A stretch of DNA of 64,000 bases, from the NCBI RefSeq assembly GCF_040807025.1, contig NC_090982.1, positions 81,509,931-81,573,930 on the forward strand. The letters run 5' to 3'. The notes below the pieces were generated by a model. It was not told the DNA's origin. It saw only the letters and a program-made list of their open reading frames with translations, and did not search any database. Position numbers and translations under genes: made by a program. Numbering within the stretch: the stretch's first letter is position 1; each line of letters begins with the position of its first letter. The DNA is from Struthio camelus (lineage: Eukaryota > Chordata > Aves > Struthioniformes > Struthionidae). Below, in pieces: positions 49,901 through 60,800 of this stretch.

Positions 49901-51364
49901 AAAATATGTGTAGGGGTGAAGCTCTTCTGGAGGACTATTTTGTAGGGTCTGGAGTTAATAGTATACCTTGCTGCTGGCTAATTCTGCGTTGTCTACTTGA
50001 ATTGAATCTTCATCATCTTCCTAGTAAGTGGGTCACCAGATCCCAAAACAGACTAATCACTGCTGGTCTGGGTGAAAACCTCACTAGCTAACTTACTTTT
50101 TGGAGTAGTTTCTGAAGGATGAGCTTACTCCACTGGCAGAAAATGGTCCAAAAGACAATCAGCACTATTCTTTCTATGAAAATTGAATGAGATGGAGAGA
50201 CTCGGTCTCTAGGTCCCAATTCATCAGCTCTGTTTTCACACTGTTTATGCTTCTTTGTGTTTTGCTGCATGAAGAAAGTCATACCTTCTTGTAAACATCT
50301 AGGAAATAATGTAAACATCTAGGAAAGTATGTGGGCACCTTACTGTGACTGCACCAGTTACTGTGATCCACTGGGTACAGCTAAGAAGGAAACACAAATC
50401 TTTATCCTCCTTTTTAGCTAACCTATTGATATTGTTATTGTTGTTATTATTATTAAGTCTTTTTAGATCCTCTTCTGCTGAAAAATGAAAACCAAGCATA
50501 CAAAAGTCCTTTCCATAAAAGCTTCTCACCACTCTATTACGTTTCTTTGTTATTTTGGCCTAGATTTATTCCAATAAAATATTGACATTTAAAAGTTTGA
50601 AGCATAGTTTAAGTTAGGTGCCCAGGTGCTGTCATTATCTGTGGACAGCGATATTAGACCTCACACTTTTTTTTCTTATTATTATTCTTTCTTCACAAAA
50701 ATACTGTGTCTCAAGAAAGGAAAGTGAAAAAAGAAAATCATGTCAGTCCAGGTTTCATTGTCTTATGTGTCGTCTTGTTAAAGTGCTGCATTTGGCTAGG
50801 ACTTTCTTGTCAAGTTACAATTCAATGTAAAGTGACAACTGCAGCCAGACATGGTGTGAGTTTTAAAAGGATGTGTCCATCAATGGAACTTTAAAACTGA
50901 GAAAAAAAAGCTTCACAAAACAGTCATAGTTTTCTTTTTTCCTAAAGTGAATAACAAAACTTGAATTACATTTACAAAACCGTACTAACATTTTAAGATT
51001 TTTTTTCTGTAATTTTGGTTTCATTTTTTAAATTAAAGCTGCATACATCAAAAAGGGCATAACTAGACACTTTGAAACAAAACCTTCTTTTGGTAACTGG
51101 GATCTACCATTTTAGGAATGGATAAGACATCTTGAATTTCAGTTAGTCAGAGGTAGCTCAATTAATTGGCCCCACTCTGTGCTCGCAATGAGCTATCCAG
51201 CATAGAACAAGACCTGCTGCACTCTGAAAAGGGGAAAATTTCTAAATAGAACTCATTAAAAAGTAAAGTGAAAATTAAAATCATTTCTCACTGAAATTTG
51301 CCATTTCACAAAGAACACTGGCAATTTGGTCGTAAAAAAAAAAATGACTTATTTTTTACCAGGT
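46976..51364. other. Noncoding DNA, nothing recognised
   Basis: No gene or interspersed repeat was recognised over about 4.4 kb. A 20-bp direct duplication (GTAAACATCTAGGAAA at 50291 and 50311) and ATT/ATG-rich simple sequence near 50430-50456 are the only structures noted. Confidence 0.45.
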
Positions 51365-51880
51365 TTTTTCACAGGTTCATATAGTATTCTGGACCAGAAG
51401 GCACCATTATCAATTAGTATGGACTCATTTGTATTCTAAATTTTGCAAAATTGATCATTATTGTGTATTAATCTCAGTTATTTATGTTTTCTAAAATCCT
51501 TGTCAGAAAGTCACCTAACACTGAGCTGAAAATTTCAGAAATTTTGGAGGACAGAGAACTCACCAATCCTGCTGCACCTGATCTTGCTGGTTAGCAAAAA
51601 GAAAACAAACAAACAAGCAAATCAGAATAAAATCAAACAACCCTAAAGCCAATAATTTTTCCCAATTTTAATTATTTACATGTATTTTATTCTTGTGTTT
51701 CTCTTCAAGATAATAAAGAGGGTTTGTATCAGAATTCCCCCCACCCCCTTAAGGTACTTGTAGAGTTTAATAGAAATACCTCTCCATTTTCTTTCTAATG
51801 AAATAAACGGGTTGAGCTCTTTGAAATTTAACAGTAAAAGACATTTTTATCCAGTCCTCAAATCATATCAAAAGATGCTG
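51365..51880 (-). mobile_element. Fossil CR1/L3-type LINE, 3' ~500 bp
   Basis: Read on the plus strand it begins 'ttcatatagtattctggaccagaaggcaccatta', the reversed 3' tail. It ends with 'aggtacttgtagag...tttctaatgaaataaacgggttgagctctttgaaatttaa...catttttatccagtcctcaaatcat'. That closely tracks the reversed C-terminal coding part of an old CR1-clade family ('aggtacttatagac...ctaaatagattgagctccttgag...'). It is the longest copy of this family in the window. An A-rich CAAA stretch (51596-51620) probably interrupts it. Confidence 0.65.
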
Positions 51881-52739
51881 ACTGAATTCTTCTTCTTTTT
51901 CAATGTCCTCTTACAATTTTTGATATCAAACACAAATTCAGTCTTTCAGTCCATGTCACCCAGGCACCATATACAAAGATAGAAAACTTTACCACTGTTT
52001 AGGGGGCCATAGTTATTTAATCAAGGACAGTAAAGTTTTGTTTTCTTTAGAAGCTTCTCTTGAATTACTTAACTACTGAGTCTTACTTTAGGTCAAAAAG
52101 TTCAAGAGTACAGTACTCCATTCCACAGCCATGGCATGAAAGGGGTTTTTTATTCATAAATATTATCTGCCATTATCTTTTTCTTTGATTCATAATCTTT
52201 CTTGACCATGAGGAAAATACGGTCTACTGCATAAGGAAGGAAGATTTGCTGATTGTAAAGGCTTTAGTTTTAAGACAATATCACAAGTCTTCTTAATTAA
52301 TTAGTGAGAACAATAACAAGGCAATAAGTGGAATTAAAAGATAAAAAAGTCCTTTTTTAATAGATCTCACATAACTCAGAAGACTGATTAGCTCCTGAAA
52401 CAAGCTATAAAAGGTAGAGAATTTTTCATCTCATATGTCTTGAAATAGAGGTTAGATATCTTTGTGAAAAAAAAAAAAAAAATTAAGCTAAACACAAGAA
52501 TTTAACTTAATAATTAAATGAAACATAATATATATATATATTTTTTTTCTACAAAACATCAAACTACCTGGTAGATGATCTCACCGCCCATTCTGGAAGT
52601 ACAGACAGTAAATCTGGGACTATATGGAAGGAATGCGATTCAGTAGTCCATCTCTCAGACCTTCTGACAGCTAAAAGGTGATAGATGCGTAAATCAGATC
52701 AATTTAGATTAGTGCTGCCTGTGCTGTACCTGTTCAGCT
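51881..52739. other. Noncoding AT-rich DNA
   Basis: A poly-A run is at about 52467-52482, followed by a TA-rich tract and T-run at about 52528-52549. Nothing else was recognised. Confidence 0.5.
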
Positions 52740-53270
52740 TCTGGGATAGTCGGAGCATGTTTCATGCGTATTAGCCTAGGTAAAACAATAATTGGCGAGA
52801 GACAGAGGAAGGGTGTGCGACTAAGGGCTTCGCAACACTGCTGCCACTGTTCTCATCGAGCAGTCGCAGTCCCCCCCCGACAAAGCAGATGGCTTCACAT
52901 GTTGATTGCAATATAATTTTGCTCTTAGTGTTATACATTTGGCACGCCACCGATACGAACCTTTGATGACAAAGGAAAAGATTTAAAACAAACAAACAAG
53001 CAAGCCATCAATTCTTACTAATCTAAGCGGGTCTATTAGTGCGTTCCAAAAGCCCGTTAGGTCTAACTAGCAGCTACTGCTGCTAGGCTGTTCTGGTGTT
53101 TTCATAAACGCGCAGAAGCTGCTAATCCGTTCCGGATGTCACATCATACGTTTTGCCTGAGATACGCTGAGCTGCCACAGCATACGTTAAAAAAGTTACT
53201 CGACGTAGCAGCATAAAGCATATGAAGGTATATTTATATACCCTCCACTATGTACTGAAGGGAAAGGTGT

Positions 53271-53280
53271 GCTATAAAAG
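53271..53280 (+). promoter_or_regulatory. TATA-box-like motif
   Basis: GCTATAAAAG lies inside the CpG-retaining block, with a start predicted near 53300. A TATA match alone is common by chance; only its position within the CpG block raises interest. Confidence 0.25.
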
Positions 53281-53419
53281 ACCTCATAACCGCACAGTAG
53301 AGTATGTCACCTGCTCCTGCACTCTATATTGTTATGTCAGTGAGTGACTTTATTAGCTAGACAAGAACTGCAGGCAGGCAGTAAGCGATGTATATTAACA
53401 ACTTCTCTCAATTATAAGA

Positions 53420-53500
53420 GGTCCTGACCCTGCTCCCATTGAATTCCGGGGGAAAACTCCTACTGACACCAATTGCGGAGGCTCGGGATCGTATTATTTA
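53420..53500 (+). repeat. Possible ancient amniote interspersed-repeat relic
   Basis: 'gaccctgctcccattgaatt' followed by 'aaaactcctactgacaccaa' resembles an old sauropsid repeat with the pattern 'cctgctcccattgaagtcaa...aaaactcccattgacttcaa'. The family name is not known to me and the match is partial. Confidence 0.35.
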
Positions 53501-53960
53501 GCGTTTGCACACAGCCTTTAATTTTAACTGTATGTTATAAAGACTGGGAGACAGGGAAACATTCTCTTCGTTTTACAAAAGGGAGGAGATAATCTCTGGC
53601 TGAATTTAAGGCAGTTCCTGAAGGTCGTAGCTGGAATCACCATCGACAGAGCTGAGCTCCCGTCCTTGTTTTCTGCAGATTTGCAAAGACAGGCAGAGGG
53701 GACCTGGTCCTGGCTGCAAGTTTTAGAAGGGCTGTGGAGGGTGCAGCACGTAACCTGCACAGCTGCAGCTGGGCTTGTGAGTAGGATGCAATGGGTGAAA
53801 AAAACCTTCTCGTTTCCCAGAGTGCAACGTTTTTGAGCGAGGGATGTATTAGACAGAATGACAAACTGATTAACTTACGCCCGTTTTTAGGGACATGTGG
53901 CTACCTCGTAGCTGACAATTACGTGCTGCGTACCCGAGCCCGAGCGCTGGAGAACGGGTG

Positions 53961-55021
53961 ATCGCGCCTGATTGATAGTGCACAGAAACCTGACTGACAG
54001 GACAGGAGCACAGCAGCCTGCTTAACAAGGACATGTAATGCAAAGTGGATGCGTTTCGTTGCATATAAATACTCTCTCCAGAGTTACACTTTCCTGTCAG
54101 ATTTTATACTATAAAAATAAAGGGTTCACATGCAGCTACTGGCACATAAGGCTTTCACAGCTGTTACTGAAGGAGATAATTTCTATCACCAGCTGTACTT
54201 CTTCTCCCCAGGGATGTAACCTCTACAGTTCTGTCCCTTCTATTCATTCATTTTGAACTAAACATTAAAAAATAAGGAAATTAATAAACACACGCTCACA
54301 CAAAACAGTGTGAAAGAGTTAGGATGGGAGGGAAGTGAAAAGCTAAGGCTCTCAGCAGCATGGGTATCTCATAGGACTTTGCTTGTGCCATTGCTCACAG
54401 CTATTATACGCTACAAGTCTTACGAACTAGTTCTTTTCTATCCCAAGCAGGTTTCTGTTCTCTACTTCATTCACCCTTTGAAAATGGTCTTTCATTATAT
54501 CATGTGTGGTCCATAAAGCCAAGATAATGGACCTCAAATATTTACAACTGCTAAAGGTGGGGGCCTGGAATGGTCTAGCAGAGAATTATATGAAAAAGAG
54601 CAATTTAATGTGATAGTAGTGTGTGTCTCTCATATTGTAAATGGTATGTATTAATCCAGGTAATGATCAGGTATATGCCTGTGGATGGAGGAATAAACGA
54701 TTTGTTATTCTGCAGCCAATTCAATCTATTTGTGTTCATATGTGCTAGCTGTGGTATGTATATTATAGCCCTCATTTCCTCCTGATGTCTGTAGGTGTGA
54801 AAAGGGGTCACCTCTGAAGGAAGACTGGTTTGGGGCTAAAACAAAACCAGAACCAAACATGAAAGGATTTTGTAAAGAAGCCTTTATTCCCATGGAAATG
54901 CCCTATAGCATTTAATAGGGATGAAAGCATCAAGTTTCTAACAAAATTAAAGAGGGTAGTTTGGGACTTATTTTTAAATCCTGTTGAATTGAAATCCCTG
55001 TTCATCAAAGCACTTCATGTC
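53961..55021. other. Noncoding DNA, nothing recognised
   Basis: No repeat or coding signature that I can name. Confidence 0.45.
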
Positions 55022-55115
55022 TATAACTTCAATGACATCAATGGAACTTCAGTTTGTACTTAAAGTTAAGCACATGCTTAAATATTCCATTGAATTGGAG
55101 TCTTAATATGCAATG
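55022..55115 (+). repeat. Ancient amniote interspersed-repeat relic
   Basis: 'acatcaatggaacttcagt' followed by 'acttaaagttaagcacatgc' and 'ttaaatattccattgaattg' closely follows a widespread old sauropsid repeat ('ttcaatgggact...cttaaagttaagcacatgcttaagtgctttgctgaat...'). It is non-autonomous-looking and its class is not known to me. Confidence 0.45.
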
Positions 55116-56434
55116 ATATCCTCTCTCCAGTTTTTAAACTACATATTAATTAGTCATTTTACTTAACACATTGTTATACTCCTGTTATAAAAGTTAGTGT
55201 AAGAATTATATAGAAAAGTTCTTGTTCATTAATAAATTCTGAAAGATTTTTCTATGCGAAGAATTTTAAGCCTTTTTGCTTCCCTCCATTTGCCATGCTC
55301 CATAGCAAATCTCACATTTTAATCTTTGTCCTTTAAGTATGTCGTTTATCCCCAAATAGTGTCATCTGCACAATGCAGGTATCTTTATAAATATGTTGTT
55401 ATAGTGTCACCTCTTTATCTTCCCTCTCCCTTTGCTTGTACTATTTGTCTAAGAGAGTATTTTGTACATATATTAAACCTGATTTTTTTTTCCACTAAAA
55501 TATTAATCTCCTTTCTTTATATATCCAGCAACTTTGGTAGGCTTTAGAGGAAAATGACAGGAATTTTCTGTAGCTGCTACATTTCTATAACTTTCCTAAA
55601 ATGGAACATATAAATATATCCCTGCTATAAAAGATATGACTACAATATAAATAAGGACATATTTTATTAATTCTATACATTTTTAAGAAATTGCTTTAAA
55701 ATGAATAACTCTGTAGCTCAAGTTCTATTCCCCTTTACAGAAATTTTCTAAAGGATAATGAAATAAGTTATTCTTCTGGAGACATCAGAGATTTAATTAG
55801 CTAAATTATATTCCCTTTCATAATCAGGTTTGTAAATAACTTAGAGGATTTCTATTTGTTTATTTTCCCTAAAACTATTTGTTCCTTTTGAATTTGAAAA
55901 AAAAAAAAAAAAAAGAAAAAGAAAAAAAATCAGATATACCTTTAATGAAGAACAGTATTTCAAATCTCGGTAAAATGCAATTTCCATCTTTAAACTTTCT
56001 GACTTCCAGACCAAATATTTCATTCAGGTGCATTCCTTAAACACCTGTGGATGGATAAAGGTGAAAAAAAATATATTAGTGCACGGTCTAAATCCCCAAT
56101 GTGCCTTTCTTTACCTTTCCATTTATTATTCCCTGCCTAGTCTCTCGGGTATATTTTTACTCTATAGGTTGATTATATTTTGTACAGAGTATAATATATA
56201 GCTTATAGCTAAAATCTGTGGTAAAATTATCACCAGTTTTGACCAATGTAGCTATTGTGCACTGCAGGGTGAAGATAGAAAGAAAATTCCTTTTTTTTTC
56301 CCCCCCTTATTCTTAGGTGGAAACTATCTCACTATGGCGCAAAAGATGAATATCCAGATTGGATGCGTGGCATGATACTAAGTGGGTTTTGGGGTAAGGC
56401 TGTAAAATGTTACTGTAGCCCGAATTAAACAAAT
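55116..56434. other. Noncoding AT-rich DNA
   Basis: An A-rich tract (about 55898-55929) and a T-then-C run (about 56290-56307). Nothing else was recognised. Confidence 0.5.
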
Positions 56435-56645
56435 CCCATCAGTGGGTGAACGAGCCCCGTGGTGCAGCCCCCCTCCAGCTGCCGTGCGCAGCACACTCGC
56501 ACACGCACCTCCCCATCCACACACCCCACGCGCCGGGGAACGGTGACGTTCAAAAACACTAGGCAGGGTGTTGCAGTCGTCACCAGCAGCAGCTTGATAC
56601 AGATTTCGCAAAGCAGAAGTCAGCCCGGAAGATCACCGTGTCGAA
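56435..56645. promoter_or_regulatory. CpG cluster with a CRE half-site
   Basis: About 16 CpGs occur in 56450-56645, in otherwise CpG-poor surroundings. It includes a TGACGT core (56544-56549), which is a CREB/ATF half-site, near an ACGCGCCGGGG stretch. The open frames on both strands here are GC artefacts. Candidate promoter or enhancer; no transcript evidence can be read from sequence. Confidence 0.3.
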
Positions 56646-57774
56646 CAATTTAAGCCACTGTGATATAATGTAAGTAAAGCTGACATTGAGAAGGATTAAA
56701 GCTTAGACCCTTTTTTTTTTCTTTCTTTCTTTCTGTTTTCATGACATTAACCCAAGATGTAGCTTGTCCTTTTTTCAGTTCATCATTTAAGATGGTCTAG
56801 ATAAATAGTATCCTAAAGTTTATCTGTTTTAGAGGTAGTCCTTAACTTTTTTTGCAGAGGAAAAAAGAGGGGAGAATCATGCGGTTTGAGAATCCACTCA
56901 GAATCCTGGAGCTCGGTGATCCATGCATTTAGGATTTGTTGCTCATTCCCAAGTTTAGAGAATATTCTATAAAATGAACTGTGGAGCCACTGAATTTAGA
57001 GAAACTCCATGGTCTAATATTCAGCTGATGTAAAATGGCCACACATGTATCCCACTTTACAGGGGATGAAGATCTATCTCTGATTTTCTTCAGTTTTTAT
57101 CCACAGTATTCTCTACATTCAAGTTTTAAGCTTCATGCTTCACTGACATTGTACTCTATACAACTTTATCACCCATCTAGATATGTAAAAAGAAAAGCAT
57201 CTAGGTGATATTAACTACTTTATTGTTTAGGAAAATAAAAACATAAATAAACAAAAGTAAAAATATCCCTCTTTCCCCATCAGCTTTGCTTCAAGATGTG
57301 GGGTCACCACAAGAGATATGGAGTTCTAGGTTAAAATTCCTCTTCATCTCACTGATGTGGAGCAAGATTCTGAATCTAGCTTTCTTAGGAGACTATATTA
57401 GTCTTACATAGAAGATAAGGAGGAGGGACAGAGTTTGACGGTCCGTATTTTCTGATTTACCAATTGTTACAGTTGCTTAGCATTGGGAAGAGAGAACAAA
57501 CACCTTTCCAGCTAATACATACAAATCTAACTTCCAATTATAGGGCATTTCGAGTAGTACTCTATCACTGAGCTTTTAAAGCTATTTTAAACTAATCTAA
57601 AATAATTAACTATTAGTAGATCCAGGAAATGGAAATGTGCTTTTCAGGTGAGGAAGCTAATAGCCTAGATACTGCATATAGTTCTTTTTCCTTAGATCAG
57701 TGAATTTTGAATCAGTATCAAGAAAATGAAAGCGTTTCAAAAGAGACTTATTCTTATGAATATTCATAGACGTG
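56646..57774. other. Noncoding DNA, nothing recognised
   Basis: A poly-T/CTTT tract is at about 56711-56735. No gene or repeat family was recognised. Confidence 0.45.
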
Positions 57775-57835
57775 CCAGGACGACGTGGGTTCAAATCTCT
57801 GCCCCGGAGCAGGTTGCACCTTCCCTTCTCACTGT
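57775..57835 (+). repeat. Possible SINE-like relic with a box-B-like core
   Basis: GTGGGTTCAAATCTCTGCCC resembles a pol III box B (GGTTCRANNCC) and also an old sauropsid repeat containing 'gggttcaaatccctgctccagagcag'. No tRNA cloverleaf can be folded around it: the T-stem does not pair. Confidence 0.3.
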
Positions 57836-60800
57836 TTCTGGGGGAAAGATGTTGATGTGGATCTTACTACATCTCTGATTTGTTGAGCAAGAAGAAGTGA
57901 AGAGGGATGAGGACAAAGAGGCACTCCTTTTCACGGTCTTTTGAGTTAGGAATTATTTGTGCTCAAAGCTTGTTCCTGGACAAGCTCCCATGACTGAGGT
58001 CAGCGGGGAAATGATAATTTAGCGGGAGTTCCTCATGCAGTCCAGACAGTCAGATTTAAGTGCTTAGGAATCAAAACACTCCACAAATAGAGAAGAGGAT
58101 CATCTGAGGTAACTGCTACCACTCAAAAACATATATATCATGACATACATTTATCTGCCTATCAACATCAACGGCTCACCAAGTGATCCCACAAATGGGA
58201 TCTTACTGCAGTTTAGGAATTTAACAGGGTTTTGGTCTATGCTCCCTGTTCATTATACATGGAAAAAGCCCTTAGATAAAATCAGAAGTAATCCTATTCA
58301 TCTTCAGCCCTACCAAAAAGGGAAGAAATTTTGTGCTATCAGTGAAATAACTTAGCAGATCCCTTTCCTTTACAATGCATTGCTTTTGTCGCCACCCTCT
58401 GTACTTTCTACCGTAAGACACAATGGACCTTCAGATAAGTAATAAAAAAACAGCATCAGCAAAAGATGGGCAGTGATGGTGACGTTATTAACTCAGCTCT
58501 TCCTCTAAAACTAATTTGTAATTATAGTTGTGTAATTTACTGGCAGTTTCCACAGCCAGAATGTGCATGTTTGTGTGTGTGTGCGCATATGCAAGTTTGG
58601 GGGCATGTGCGGTAATACTGCACTGTGCAAAGCTGTGATGGCTCTGAAATGTCCTGTTATTTACACTTGCTATCCCTTAAGAGTCTCAGCATAGTGGTAG
58701 TTTCTGCCACGGATTCCTTCAGTTGTGTTATTAGCTCCAGTCAGAGGAAAACAAATGTGCCATGTGACCCAAGGGTCTAATTACAGCAAAAACAAGTCAA
58801 AATTTACATACTGAATACTTCAGGAATAATAATAATAATAAAAAAAAAACTTAAAATAAAATAAAATATTGAAATATATGTCTGTTTTTGCAGTGACTAA
58901 ATTAAAAATAAAAAAAAAAAAATCAAAAATTCAAAAAGCCAAACACCTCTCCCCCCACCAAACAGCTCTCAAACAGATCCTGGGATTGTGTGAATAAGAA
59001 GGGAAACAGAATATGCTGATTAAGTTATTCCTTGAGAATTATTAGCTCGGATCTAACAATTAGTATTATTTCATTATCTTGCCTATATTTTCACCCAAAT
59101 CCTCTGAATTTCCACTTGTAAATTTACATTTTATTTTTTGCCCTCTTAATCTCAAACAGACACTCTGCTCTGCATCAATCTATTTTTAATGCTTGTGGCC
59201 TTAGCTTCGTTCTGAAATCTCATGCTTTGTTTTTCGTAGTTCAACTTCTGTGTTAACTCTTTGGCATGGTTTTATGTCAGTAGGCTTTAAACAGCACCCA
59301 GACACCGCAGAGTCCAAGGGGAATTCTTCCAGGCGTGCTCAGATTCTCTCTACCCCTTCCTCCCCAAGCCTTTTTTTTTTCTTTTTCTCTCTAATATTTT
59401 CAATTACATGGCTTTTGAAATAACTCACTGTTGGAATTAGCCTGTCACAAGAAAGTACACAGGAATTAAAGAAATATTCATGGGTTAAAGAATGGCCATG
59501 TTTGGCAGATGTAGATGTGTGATAACCCCTCCCACAACCAGATGTGTGCATTCAGATCTGCGGAAATCAAAGAAGAACATTTGGCACAAACTTCAACGCC
59601 CTTGAAGTATACCGGGCATCTGCCAAAACTGTCAGACTAAGCCTGCAGATCTTCAAAAGGGCTGCATTTGGCACCATGTTCAGAAGTAGTGTACAGAGTG
59701 CCCTGCCAGCATAATGCTGGCACAGATCATAGCTCTACCTTGAAATTAGTTGTAGGAAAAGATAGTTTTATTTCAACTCATGGAAACATAGAAATTGCCA
59801 CAGCACACAAGAAAAAGGTCTGAAAACATTCTTTAACAATGGCTGGCACCAGACGCTTCAGAGAAATGGATGAATAGTGCACCAGTTTGCCCACAGGGGA
59901 AGTTTCCAAGCCCTTATAGGTAGAAACTAGCTTATGCCCTGAAGCATATGAACTCACAGCCCTTCCAAAGTTATTTCTTTTACTACTGCAATTATGATTA
60001 ACAATAATTTCTATTATAGTTCTTTACGTTGCTATTATGGTTATTTACATAGGTTCTTAAAAGTGTCCAGTCCTTTTTATTCACTCTTTTGTTTCCCCCT
60101 GAGAGGTTGTTAATGGATTTAATATAGAAATAACGCTAATAGTTTGCAGTCAGAGCACTGCACCCATTCAGGGATATTAAAGCAATTTTTGCAAAGACTA
60201 TTAAATTTAGTTTCAAAACATCTCTTTTACGTTGGATAAATATCAACATTTCATCCCTTAAGAAATTAGCATGAAATGGAGACAAGGGCACTTTTTTTTT
60301 TCCCCCCCAAAATGGCATGTCTAGTGTTTCAGACTTGAAAACCCCATTTATTGAGTTAGTTTACCTCACTTTTGAAATTTTTGTGCACAATGGAGTCTGA
60401 CAGCCCCTTAAAATCAGGTTTCTGATGCTGATTTCTATTACTTTTTGTTTCCATTACAATAGCATGTAATATCTCTACCCACTCTGTAGAAAAAAGATAG
60501 TCATCACTTTGAAGAGCTCACATTTTGAATACACAAATGTTGCAAAGGATTGAAGGTGAAACAGAGGTTCTGAGTGCTGTATAACTCAGGTAACAGTCGT
60601 TCAGTAAACAAGCTAAGAATAGAGTCAAGGTCTCCTGAATTGTGCTCCAGTGATGTAATAGCTCGGCCAAATTACGAAGTATGAATCCAATCATCCAGAC
60701 CAACATTGTTTGAATTATTTGTATGATATAGGATAAAGCAGTCAGTGGCTGAGATTGGAATAAAACTGATTTCTTCAAATCCAATACAACTTTGGTTTAA

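Larger units (their letters stand above)
52740..53960. promoter_or_regulatory. CpG-retaining block with a TATA motif, candidate regulatory region
   Basis: CpG is repeatedly present at moderate GC, for example 12 CpGs in 53028-53207, whereas adjoining AT-rich DNA has almost none. A TATA motif GCTATAAAAG is at 53271-53280. No first exon or open frame with a family signature was recognised, so it could be an enhancer, a promoter of a noncoding transcript, or an unmethylated domain near a developmental gene. Confidence 0.3.

Noticed and set aside
57775..57850. tRNA gene suggested by a GGTTCAAAT box
   Set aside because: T-stem and acceptor stem do not pair and no A box or anticodon arm was found; a SINE-like relic is more likely.
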